Part shown: positions 16,549 to 24,633 of the stretch, one piece after another
Position numbering within the stretch: position 1 is the stretch's first letter
Layout: the number at the start of each line of letters is the position of its first letter
Notes under the pieces: model-generated
The model's database searches: none
What the model was told of the DNA's origin: nothing
The model's input: only the letters and a program-made list of their open reading frames with translations
Assembly (NCBI GenBank): GCA_031263725.1
Contig: JAISFF010000015.1
Coordinates: 1 to 64,000, forward strand
DNA length: 64,000 nt
DNA from: Lysobacteraceae bacterium
GTDB taxonomy: Bacteria > Pseudomonadota > Gammaproteobacteria > Xanthomonadales > Xanthomonadaceae
Reading direction: 5' to 3'
Translations under genes and position numbers: made by a program

Positions 16549-18387
16549 TCAATCCTCCAGCATTGCCCGGTTCCGCACCGCGCCCTTGTCCGCGCTGGTC
16601 GCCAACAATGCATAGGCCTTCAACGCCAAGCTGACCTTGCGCGGACGCGGCTCGGCGGGTCTCCAGCCCTTCTTTTCCTGCGCGGCGCGGCGCATGGACA
16701 GTTCTTCGGCGCTCACCTGCAAATCGATCGTGCGCCGGGGAATGTCGATCAGCACTTTGTCGCCATCGCATACCAATCCGATCGCACCGCCTGCCGCGGC
16801 TTCCGGCGAGACGTGGCCGATCGACAGGCCCGAGGTGCCGCCGGAGAAACGGCCATCGGTCAACAAGGCGCATTGCTTGCCCAGGCCCCTGGATTTCAGA
16901 TAGCTGGTCGGATACAGCATTTCCTGCATGCCGGGCCCGCCGCGCGGGCCTTCGTAGCGGATGATGACGATGTCGCCCGCCTCGACCTCGTTGCCGAGGA
17001 TGCCCTTGACCGCATCTTCCTGGCTTTCGAATACCTTGGCACGGCCTTCGAAGACCAGGATCGAATCGTCGACGCCGGCGGTCTTCACCACGCAACCGTC
17101 TTCGGCAATATTGCCGTACAGCACCGCCAGACCGCCTTCCGTCGAGAAGGCATGTCCCAGATCGCGGATACAGCCCTCGGCGCGGTCGGTATCCAGGCTG
17201 GGCCAGCGCGCGGATTGGCTGAAGGCCTGCTGCGAGGGCACGCCCGCTGGACCGGCCTTGAAGAAGGCCTGCACTTTCTGATCGGTGTTGCGGGTGATGT
17301 CCCAGGCTTCGATGGCGTCGGCCAGGGTGGCGCTATGCACGGTGGGGACATCGGCATTCAACAGGCCGCCGCGCCCCAGCTCGCCGAGGATGGCGAAGAC
17401 GCCGCCGGCGCGGTGCACGTCTTCGATATGGTATTTGGGCGTATTCGGCGCGACTTTGCATAACTGCGGCACGCGCCGCGACAACTGGTCGATCTCGCGC
17501 ATGCCGAACGGCACTTCCGCTTCCTGCGCGGCGGCCAGCAGATGCAGGATGGTATTGGTGGAACCCCCCATCGCAATGTCCAGCGTCATCGCATTCTCGA
17601 ACGCGGCCAGCGTGGCGATGCTGCGCGGCAGGATGCTGGCATCGTTCTGTTCGTAGTAGCGCTTGCACAGTTCGACCGCGAGACGGCCGGCGCGCAGGAA
17701 CAGCTGTTCGCGATCGGCATGCGTAGCGACCACGGTGCCGTTGCCCGGCAGCGACAGGCCCAATGCCTCGGTCAGGCAATTCATCGAGTTGGCAGTGAAC
17801 ATGCCGGAGCAGGAACCGCAGGTGGGACAGGCGTTGCGCTCGTAGGCGGCGACCTTTGCGTCGGCGGCGCTGTCGTCGGCAGCGATCACCATCGCATCGA
17901 TCAAGTCCAGACCGTGATCGGCCAGCCTGGTTTTGCCGGCTTCCATCGGGCCGCCGGAAACGAAGACCGCCGGAATGTTCAGCCGCAGCGCGGCCATCAG
18001 CATGCCGGGCGTGATTTTGTCGCAGTTGGAAATGCATACCAGCGCGTCGGCGCAATGCGCATTGGCCATGTACTCGACCGAGTCGGCGATGATCTCGCGG
18101 CTGGGCAACGAATACAGCATGCCGTCGTGGCCCATCGCGATGCCATCGTCGATGGCGATGGTGTTGAACTCCTTGGCCACGCCGCCGGCCTTTTCGATCT
18201 CGCGCGCCACCAGCTGCCCCATGTCCTTCAGATGCACATGGCCCGGCACGAACTGGGCGAAGGAGTTGGCGATGGCGATGATCGGCTTGTTGAAATCCCC
18301 GTCCTTCATGCCGGTGGCGCGCCACAGCGCGCGGGCTCCGGCCATGTTGCGACCGAAGGTGGAGGTTTTCGAACGGTGATCTGGCAT
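16549..18387 (-). CDS. ilvD: Dihydroxy-acid dehydratase
   Basis: This 612-residue enzyme of the IlvD/Edd family converts 2,3-dihydroxy-isovalerate and 2,3-dihydroxy-3-methylvalerate to the 2-oxo acids of valine and isoleucine synthesis, in the cytosol. It starts [26 protein letters not shown]. The Fe-S cluster cysteines are in [13 protein letters not shown] and [46 protein letters not shown] and [22 protein letters not shown] complete the signature. Length matches the long IlvD form. It stands alone here, flanked by an IS relic downstream. Confidence 0.97.
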   Translation of the reverse strand: MPDHRSKTSTFGRNMAGARALWRATGMKDGDFNKPIIAIANSFAQFVPGHVHLKDMGQLVAREIEKAGGVAKEFNTIAIDDGIAMGHDGMLYSLPSREIIADSVEYMANAHCADALVCISNCDKITPGMLMAALRLNIPAVFVSGGPMEAGKTRLADHGLDLIDAMVIAADDSAADAKVAAYERNACPTCGSCSGMFTANSMNCLTEALGLSLPGNGTVVATHADREQLFLRAGRLAVELCKRYYEQNDASILPRSIATLAAFENAMTLDIAMGGSTNTILHLLAAAQEAEVPFGMREIDQLSRRVPQLCKVAPNTPKYHIEDVHRAGGVFAILGELGRGGLLNADVPTVHSATLADAIEAWDITRNTDQKVQAFFKAGPAGVPSQQAFSQSARWPSLDTDRAEGCIRDLGHAFSTEGGLAVLYGNIAEDGCVVKTAGVDDSILVFEGRAKVFESQEDAVKGILGNEVEAGDIVIIRYEGPRGGPGMQEMLYPTSYLKSRGLGKQCALLTDGRFSGGTSGLSIGHVSPEAAAGGAIGLVCDGDKVLIDIPRRTIDLQVSAEELSMRRAAQEKKGWRPAEPRPRKVSLALKAYALLATSADKGAVRNRAMLED

Positions 18388-18633
18388 GACGGCTTCCGTG
18401 AGGACGGCATCACTGCCGTCACTTCCGTAACGGCGGCGACACGCAAATGAATGGGAAATTCGATTCTATGCCCATGAAAGCGGCAATGAAAAGCGACTGT
18501 CGGGAAGCGCCAGCCAAGCCCGTCGCTAGGCCGCGCCGGATGAGAACGGTTTCCATCGATCGCCCGGAATACGGCACCGACGACAATGGTGGTCCGGTCT
18601 TCGTCTGCTGATGATCTTCATGAAAGGCGTCCC

Positions 18634-18900
18634 ATGCGTATCCTGATACCACCTCTGTTGTTGCTGATTCTGACCGGCTGCGACGACAGTCCGTCGTCAC
18701 CGCGATCGGTGCATCTGCTGCAACGGAATCGACCACGCCCCGGTTGCCTGCGGAAACTGCATTTTTCCGAAACCGCTTCCCAACCCGCTTCCCGATCGGA
18801 CTTGTGCGAGGATACGTCCATATCCCGTCGCGCCTGCCGTCACGGCCCGCGATCATCCTCGGGATGCAGTACGCGCTGCGTGTACTCGACGATCCACTGA
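18634..18900 (+). CDS. Small putative lipoprotein
   Basis: The 88-residue frame from the ATG at 18634 begins MRILIPPLLLLILTGCDDS, a compact lipoprotein signal with a lipobox (ILTGC), preceded by a plausible ribosome-binding site (AAAGGCG). The rest is basic and polar with no recognised domain, and the last 60 bp overlap the convergent DUF4303 gene. The signal part is convincing; the C-terminal half may be eroded. Confidence 0.4.
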   Translation: MRILIPPLLLLILTGCDDSPSSPRSVHLLQRNRPRPGCLRKLHFSETASQPASRSDLCEDTSISRRACRHGPRSSSGCSTRCVYSTIH

Positions 18901-19430
18901 TGCGACAGTTCAGGATTGATGCGCGCGGACGAGATTTCCATCAGGTCCGGATAGGCATCATCGACCGAATCCAGGAACACGACGAGGTTCTCCCGTTCCT
19001 CGCCGGTACCGAACAGCCCGTCGCGGTCGCAGGTCTTCAGTGCCTCGATCAGGGTTTCGTGATACTGGCGGGTGAACGCTTCGAAATAGCCTCCGTCCCG
19101 CTCGCCGACGGGCGTGCCCTTTTCGTATTCGGCGGTGACGAAACGACGGACGCGGCTGGCCTGCCCGACATCCAGGTACTGATGGTCCTGGTATTCCCAT
19201 TCGCTGGCCGCCCAAGCGAGATAGACGATGTCCTCCTGCTCCAGGTCCTGGTTTTCGACCTTCCGGCCCAGCGCTTCCAGCGTATTGCCGGCACAGAAAA
19301 AACCGGTGATGTCTTCGACCAGGCCGAGCGCGAAACCGTACATCTGCTCATCGCCGCACCGTCGTCTGATCGCTCCGAATCCGGCCGTAATGGACTCCAC
19401 CGCCAGATCATGCAGCGCTTTCGTATCCAA
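18840..19430 (-). CDS. DUF4303 family protein
   Basis: A 196-residue soluble protein resembling DUF4303 proteins: LHDLAVESITAGFGAIRRRCGDEQMYGFALGLVEDITGFFCAGNT, then LAWAASEWEYQDHQYLDVGQ. Function unknown; members are often scattered or near toxin/immunity loci, but nothing here supports that. The start chosen is the TTG at 19430, because AGGGGAA lies just upstream at proper spacing and similarity starts right after it. The only in-frame ATG (19523) would add 31 unlike residues. Confidence 0.7.
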   Translation of the reverse strand: MDTKALHDLAVESITAGFGAIRRRCGDEQMYGFALGLVEDITGFFCAGNTLEALGRKVENQDLEQEDIVYLAWAASEWEYQDHQYLDVGQASRVRRFVTAEYEKGTPVGERDGGYFEAFTRQYHETLIEALKTCDRDGLFGTGEERENLVVFLDSVDDAYPDLMEISSARINPELSHQWIVEYTQRVLHPEDDRGP

Positions 19431-19890
19431 TGATGTTCCCCTGTTCAACTCGACCGCTCTCTCACCAACCGTACGGGTCCGGTCTCCGGTCCGATGGCGC
19501 AGGCGATGGGCCGCATCCGCCACCTGTACGGCCGGCGATGATCGCGCGACACGGCATCTGATACGCCGCCATCCGTCATCTACGCCGTTTAAAGCCGTCC
19601 CCCAAAGCGATGGTACCGGACTTGCGGATCATTCTGTGGACGCCTCCGATCCAGTGCTACGCCAATCGTCCGCACCCCGCAGGGAAGTGAATCAATGTCA
19701 ACCCTGTGGAGGAAGCGGCGCCAGTCTGCCTCGCCGACTGCCTGAGTCCTGTCTTTTCCATGCAAATGACATGCCACTGTGCACGAAAAGGAGCGTTTCA
19801 TGGCGAAAATACAGTATCGGGGGGGAGGGGAGAGCAACCCGATGCGATGCCATCATCCGCCTCGGCGAAGTTTCCTTCAAAGGAAGCACG
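19431..19890. other. Gene-poor spacer
   Basis: No gene is convincing between the DUF4303 start and the IS481 relic. A frame on the minus strand at about 19590-19740 (QAVGEADWRRFLHRVDIDS...) could be remnant coding sequence but I do not recognise it. Confidence 0.4.
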
Positions 19891-20016
19891 ATGGGCCAGA
19901 TTCTTCACGGGAACGCCACAACGACAGAACAACGACAGAGGCGATCCGCCGAGCAATACAAAATAGTCGAGAGCGCCCGAGAGCGCTGTCCAGGCGTTAC
20001 CGGATCAAAATGCCGG
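19891..20016 (+). pseudogene. IS481-type transposase N-terminal relic with frameshift
   Basis: From the ATG at 19891, preceded by AAAGGAAG, the frame reads MGQILHGNATTTE. After a shift of frame the text continues TTTEAIRRAIQNSRERPRALSRRYRI. Joined, it resembles the start of IS481-family transposases (MGQxLHGxATTTEAxRRAIQ...RALAxRYGI). It ends at about 20016 with no helix-turn-helix completion or DDE core. A truncated, frameshifted fragment. Confidence 0.6.
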
Positions 20017-20080
20017 GGATGAACGGTATCGGGAACGTATTTCATCGCCTTGATGCCGTCACGCTCGCGCCCCGCGCCGC

Positions 20081-22018
20081 TCAACTGCCCGCCGGGCAAA
20101 CGAAGGATTTCCTGGAAGCCTGTGTTCTTCCCTGCATCCGTTCGCTGAGCGGCAAGGCATCGCCGTTCATGCGCCAGTCGTAAATCACGCTGAAGGCCAG
20201 CACGCGCGCGACATACTCGCGGGTCTCCTTGTAGCCGATGGTCTCGATCCAGATGTCCGGATCGTAGTTCGGCCGCTGATCGAGCCAGCGCCGCACCGGC
20301 GTCGGGCCGGCGTTGTAGGCGGCGATGGCGAAATACGGCGCGCCGTAGTTGTCCAGTTGCTGCCGCAGATAGGCGGTGCCCAGAGTGATGTTGGTGTCCG
20401 GGTCGTACAGGCTGGAAGCGCCGCTGTAGCCGATATCGCGCGCTACCCTGGCGCCGGTGGCGGGCAGCACCTGCATCAGGCCCATCGCGTTGGCGCTGGA
20501 ACGCGCATTCGGATTGAAAATGCTCTCGGCGCGGATCTCGGCCGCGACCCAGACGGGATCGAGACCGTTTCTGGCCGATTCGCGGCGGATCGTATCGGTA
20601 TGCTGGATCGGAAAACGCAGCTCATAGAGGCGCTGTTCGTTCACTGCCTTGCCGAGGGAAAACACCGCGCGATCGAACCAGCCGTTCTGGTTGGCCACTT
20701 CCACCGCCAGCCGACGCTGGGTATCGTCCAAGCGCGCCAGAGCGCCATTCCATTCGCGCAGCGCCCAGGCGACCTTGTCGATCTTGAACAGCTCCATCGC
20801 ACGGACGATGCCGGGATCGCGGGCGATCCGCGCGCGCGCCTGGACGCTGTCGCCGGGTTGCCAGGGGCACAACCGATAAGGCTGGTTCAGGCGGTCCGCG
20901 GCGAGAAAGCCGTGGAAAGTGGCGGCGGTGGCGGCCTGCCGGTACAACGTCCGCGCCGCCGCATTGTCGCCCGTCTTCTCCAGCATCCGCGCCTCGAAAT
21001 AACGCCAGCGCGAATCCTCGCGTTGCGCAACCGGCATCTTGCGGATCGCGGCCAGCGCCGAGGGCCAGTCGCCGCGCGCCAGCGCTTCGCGGACACGCCA
21101 TTCGTGCAGGCGTTCGTCGTAGGCGGACTCGGGCACGCTGTCCAGCCGCCGCGCCGAATCGGGGCCGTAGGACGCCACCGTCCATAGCGCGATCTGGTAC
21201 AGCACGCGCCCGCGCTCGGCCTCGTTCATGCCCAGCGCGGACGCGTATCGCGGCAACTGCATCTCCGCCGCGCCGGAATCCCTGCGCGCCAGCTGCGCCA
21301 GCCCATAGGACGCCATCCGCCGGCTGCGCGCGTTCCGGGGCCAGTTCAGCGCGCGCGTATCGGGCGCTGCGACGAACGCCGCGTAATCGGTCGCCTGTGC
21401 GGCATCGGCGCCAGTGAAACCGCGTGCGATATGCCGCATCACACCGGTCTCGCCCAACTCGGCGGCGGCGGCGAAACGCTCCCAGCGCAGCTCCGGCGGC
21501 AGGCCGCCGCGCGCAGCCAGCGCCTCGAACACCGGATCGCAGGCATCGGGCAGCGACTTGCCGCTGCCGCGCCAGATCGTCTGCGCTTCCTCGTTCCACT
21601 TCGGTCCGGCATTGCCGGCCACGTTCTGCGCATTGAGCCAATTGCATCGCAGGGCGATGTTGTCGGTCGGCTTCCACGCGCCGAGGAAACCGACCCATTC
21701 CTTGCGCCTGGCCAGCGACTGCATCCATGCCGTCCGCAGGGAATCAGCCACTGGCTGTCCATCGTAACGGCGCAGGAAATCCCTGATCTGCGAGTCCGGC
21801 AGCGTATCGATGTTACGGGCCAGATTGGCGTACTCCAGCCACGGATACAGCGGATGCGAGCCCAGTGCCGCAACCTGTGTCCGATCGAATTGCCCGCGTT
21901 GCGCCGCCTCGATCGCGGTGCGCATCCGCGAACGCTGCGCATCCGGATTCTGCGCGCACAGCGGCGAACACAGTGATACCACGGCGAAACAGAACAGACT
22001 CAGGATCGAACGCGACAT
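20081..22018 (-). CDS. slt: Soluble lytic murein transglycosylase (Slt70-like)
   Basis: This 645-residue periplasmic enzyme cleaves peptidoglycan with 1,6-anhydro product formation. A signal peptide (MSRSILSLFCFAVVSLCSPLCAQ) is followed by a long alpha-superhelical U-domain (about 30-450). A C-terminal lysozyme-like domain follows: WVAAEIRAESIFNPNARSSANAMGLMQVLPATG with the catalytic Glu in RAES, then YNAGPTPVRRWLDQRP and ETIGYKETREYVARV. The start at 22018 puts the signal peptide at the N-terminus; the upstream ATG at 22147 would bury it. It appears to be a single-gene unit. Confidence 0.93.
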   Translation of the reverse strand: MSRSILSLFCFAVVSLCSPLCAQNPDAQRSRMRTAIEAAQRGQFDRTQVAALGSHPLYPWLEYANLARNIDTLPDSQIRDFLRRYDGQPVADSLRTAWMQSLARRKEWVGFLGAWKPTDNIALRCNWLNAQNVAGNAGPKWNEEAQTIWRGSGKSLPDACDPVFEALAARGGLPPELRWERFAAAAELGETGVMRHIARGFTGADAAQATDYAAFVAAPDTRALNWPRNARSRRMASYGLAQLARRDSGAAEMQLPRYASALGMNEAERGRVLYQIALWTVASYGPDSARRLDSVPESAYDERLHEWRVREALARGDWPSALAAIRKMPVAQREDSRWRYFEARMLEKTGDNAAARTLYRQAATAATFHGFLAADRLNQPYRLCPWQPGDSVQARARIARDPGIVRAMELFKIDKVAWALREWNGALARLDDTQRRLAVEVANQNGWFDRAVFSLGKAVNEQRLYELRFPIQHTDTIRRESARNGLDPVWVAAEIRAESIFNPNARSSANAMGLMQVLPATGARVARDIGYSGASSLYDPDTNITLGTAYLRQQLDNYGAPYFAIAAYNAGPTPVRRWLDQRPNYDPDIWIETIGYKETREYVARVLAFSVIYDWRMNGDALPLSERMQGRTQASRKSFVCPAGS

Positions 22019-22198
22019 ATCTTTCGATGGCCCATGCAAAGTGAAGCGTGATGATAAAGGCCGGATAGCCAATGCCCGGTTCATATCCAGTCGGGCATGT
22101 CCGTCATTCGCACCGAGTTCAGGCAAACGACGCCAGTGGAACCTCACCCACGAATGCCGGAGCCGGCGTGGATCAACAGCCCGCGCCGGCAGTGCGGT

Positions 22199-23398
22199 TC
22201 ACTGCGCGACGCACTGGCTTTCGCTGACGATCCTGCCCAGCCGCAGGAATTCGCGCTGACGCGATTCCCTGTTGTCCGGATGCGCGAAACGCCAGCTCGA
22301 CTCCGCCTCGTGCAGGTACTGCCGCCAACCTTCGCACAATGCCTCGTCGGTCAGAAGCTTGCACTCGTCGCGGATGACCTCGCAGGCTTCCCCGGCACCC
22401 GTTCGCGGATTGCCGTCGAGGCCCACGGTGCGAATCGGGACACAACGCTCGCCCGGAGTACCGCTTTCGCTGAAGTACGAGTACGCGCCGCCATCGGGAG
22501 TGGCGCAACGTGACAGGGACGGCGGCGGAAGCAGATCCACGCGGTCCTTGGCTGGCGGCTCGATCGATGCGACGGATCCGGCATCCGGTCCCGGCGTCTG
22601 CAACGGCTGCTCGCCGGCGGGCGGCGCGGATGCCGACGACGGTCCCGCCGATGCGGTCGAGAACGAGCGCACTCCGCGCATCACGCGCGCTTCCTGACGG
22701 CTGCCGCGCGGACAGGGCTGGTTCTGCACCACGGCCGTGCCGCTGGCGTCGGTACAGCGATAGAAAGTGATGTTTTCCGCCGGGGCATCGGAAATCACCG
22801 GCCCAGCGGTGCCGGATGCCGGCGATGGCGTGGCAGTATCCCGGCCCGGCGCGGGCGGCGGCGATGCGGCAGGACCGGAGGGCGCGGTCGAGAACGAGCG
22901 CACCCCGCGCATCACGCGCGTTTCCTGACGGCTGCCGCGTGGGCAGGGCTGGTTCTGGATCTGCATGATGCCATCGGCATCCGTGCACTGATAGAACGTC
23001 GTGCTTTCCGCCGACCCGTCGGAGATCGCCGGCTGCGGACGCGACGACGGGGCTGTCGACGCGGCCCTGACGGCTGTGCCGCCGCTCTCCGCCACGCTGA
23101 TCGATGCCGGTTTTTCCGGCTCGACCACCGGCACTGGCGCATCCGATCGCGGGGCCGGCGCCGACATACCGGAGGCCGCAGCGGGCGATGGCGCGGCGGG
23201 CGCCGCCGCACCCGCCGGGAAAGAACGCACGCTCTGGACCGAACGGGTTTCCTGCGTGCTTCCCGCCGGACAAGGCTCGTTCTGGATCGTCTTCTCGCCG
23301 TTGGCGGCGACACACTGGTAGAACAGTGTCTCCTGCGCCTGGACCGGAGCGGCCACCCAGGCAAGCAGCAAAGCCGGGAATATGCCTGTACGTCTCAT
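22199..23398 (-). CDS. Secreted DUF4124-like repeat protein
   Basis: A 399-residue exported protein (signal MRRTGIFPALLLAWVAAPVQAQ). It has three similar blocks separated by Ala/Pro/Ser linkers: ETLFYQCVAANGEKTIQNEPCPAGSTQETRSV, STTFYQCTDADGIMQIQNQPCPRGSRQETRVM and NITFYRCTDASGTAVVQNQPCPRGSRQEARVM. Each resembles the DUF4124 pattern (Y-C-x-D-x-G-x-x-Q-x-x-PC). The C-terminal 110 residues form a different Cys-containing domain (LSRCATPDGGAYSYFSESGTPGERCVP, CEVIRDECKLL). It is 3 bp downstream of a smaller related gene, so the two form an operon. Function unknown; probably periplasmic. Confidence 0.8.
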   Translation of the reverse strand: MRRTGIFPALLLAWVAAPVQAQETLFYQCVAANGEKTIQNEPCPAGSTQETRSVQSVRSFPAGAAAPAAPSPAAASGMSAPAPRSDAPVPVVEPEKPASISVAESGGTAVRAASTAPSSRPQPAISDGSAESTTFYQCTDADGIMQIQNQPCPRGSRQETRVMRGVRSFSTAPSGPAASPPPAPGRDTATPSPASGTAGPVISDAPAENITFYRCTDASGTAVVQNQPCPRGSRQEARVMRGVRSFSTASAGPSSASAPPAGEQPLQTPGPDAGSVASIEPPAKDRVDLLPPPSLSRCATPDGGAYSYFSESGTPGERCVPIRTVGLDGNPRTGAGEACEVIRDECKLLTDEALCEGWRQYLHEAESSWRFAHPDNRESRQREFLRLGRIVSESQCVAQ

Positions 23399-23401
23399 GT
23401 C

Positions 23402-24025
23402 TCAGCGCCCCGCGCAATCATTGGCGATGCGCGCGTCCAGGACTTCCTGTTCCCGATCCAGCGCACGGCGCCCGGTGGGCGACACCGTGCCATAGCGACG
23501 CAATATTTCGTAACGCCGATCCGTCAGCCGCGAACAGACTTCGCGTTGCGGCAATCGCGTGCAACTGTCGCGGACATAACTGCCGGTGAGCAGTTGCTCT
23601 CCCGCAGATCCCACCGCGCCGGGAGGAAACCCGAGCGTCCACAGCGGTACCCAGCGCGGATTGCCTTCCGCATTGTCGCTGGTATAGACATGCCCATCCG
23701 GGGTGACGCATTCGTACAGTGGTTCCGGCGGCGACACGGTCACTACCCGGATTTCGGTCCGCGCGGGCGGCGGCGGAACCGCCTGCGGCTCGTTGACGGA
23801 TGATGGCGCGCTGTACGCGACCGGATCCTGCGGCGGCTTGACCCATTGCACTTCCTGCTTCTCGTTCGCCTCGCAGGGCGTATCGCGCAATGCCACACTG
23901 CCGTTGCGGCCGACGCAGCGGTATACCCGCATGTCCTGCGCCGGAGCCGTTTCGGCGATCAGCGGCAAGACAAACCCGATGGCAACGATGGAGAGCAAAC
24001 GGCCCATTCCGCCATGATTGCGCAT
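23402..24025 (-). CDS. Secreted DUF4124-like protein, single repeat
   Basis: A 207-residue exported protein: a signal peptide ending near APAQD, one block MRVYRCVGRNGSVALRDTPCEANEKQEVQWV of the type tripled in the next gene, a Pro-rich linker, then a Cys-containing C-terminal domain (LYECVTPDGHVYTSDNAEGNPRWVPLWTLG, SCTRLPQREVCSRL). That domain parallels the one ending the neighbour. The GTG/ATG region at 24025 is chosen because AGGGCG precedes it; a start at 24007 is also possible. It is co-oriented with and 3 bp upstream of its larger paralog. Function unknown. Confidence 0.75.
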   Translation of the reverse strand: MRNHGGMGRLLSIVAIGFVLPLIAETAPAQDMRVYRCVGRNGSVALRDTPCEANEKQEVQWVKPPQDPVAYSAPSSVNEPQAVPPPPARTEIRVVTVSPPEPLYECVTPDGHVYTSDNAEGNPRWVPLWTLGFPPGAVGSAGEQLLTGSYVRDSCTRLPQREVCSRLTDRRYEILRRYGTVSPTGRRALDREQEVLDARIANDCAGR

Positions 24026-24062
24026 ATTCGCCCTGCGGGAAAAGCGAGGCCGGCCCCAGTGT

Positions 24063-24626
24063 TCAGCTACGCAGGACCTGCCCGCTCAGCGCATCGCGAA
24101 TGGATGTGGGCTGGAACAGTCCGCCGGTCTCGCCTTGCAGAACTCCGTCTATCAGCGCCAACAATGCCGGGTCCAGCCGATCGCGTTCCCGCGCCGGTTC
24201 CGCGCCGCTGGAATTGGCGCTGGTGGAGACCAGCGCACCACCGAATGCGCTGCAGACAGCGACCACGTCCGGATGCGCGCTGACCCGGACCGCAATGCCG
24301 GAATGCGCGCCGGTGATCCACGCCGGCGCTCCCGCGGCGGCGGGAAGCACCCACGTATTTGGACCGGGCCATGACTCGATCACCGCCTTCCAGTTGTCCC
24401 GCGGCAATGCATCGGCATCGATCCAGGGGCGCAATTGTCCGAGCGAGGCGGCGATCAGGATCAAGCCCTTTTCGACCGGCCGCTGCTTGATCCGCAGCAA
24501 CCGCAGCACGGCTTGCCGCGACGCGGGATCGCAGCCCAGGCCCCAGACGCCCTCGGCCGGATAGGCGATGACGCCGCCATCGCGCAGGACGGCGGCGGCG
24601 GCGCGAGGCGACAGATGCGCTGACAT
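24063..24626 (-). CDS. tsaC: Threonylcarbamoyl-AMP synthase TsaC
   Basis: This 187-residue YrdC/Sua5-domain enzyme makes L-threonylcarbamoyladenylate from threonine, bicarbonate and ATP for t6A37 of tRNAs reading ANN codons. Signatures: GGVIAYPAEGVWGLGCDPASRQAVLRLLRIKQRPVEKGLILIA, WPGPNTWVLPA, GIAVRVSAHPDV and ALVSTSANSSGAEPA. The ATG at 24626 gives the family's usual length and starts 8 bp after the topA stop, so topA and tsaC are one transcript. The longer upstream reading is a topA-tail shadow. Confidence 0.95.
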   Translation of the reverse strand: MSAHLSPRAAAAVLRDGGVIAYPAEGVWGLGCDPASRQAVLRLLRIKQRPVEKGLILIAASLGQLRPWIDADALPRDNWKAVIESWPGPNTWVLPAAAGAPAWITGAHSGIAVRVSAHPDVVAVCSAFGGALVSTSANSSGAEPARERDRLDPALLALIDGVLQGETGGLFQPTSIRDALSGQVLRS

Positions 24627-24633
24627 CCTCGCG

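Noticed and set aside
18634..19430. A toxin-immunity pair made of the small lipoprotein and the DUF4303 protein
   Set aside because: The genes are convergent and overlapping, not co-oriented, and neither shows a toxin domain.
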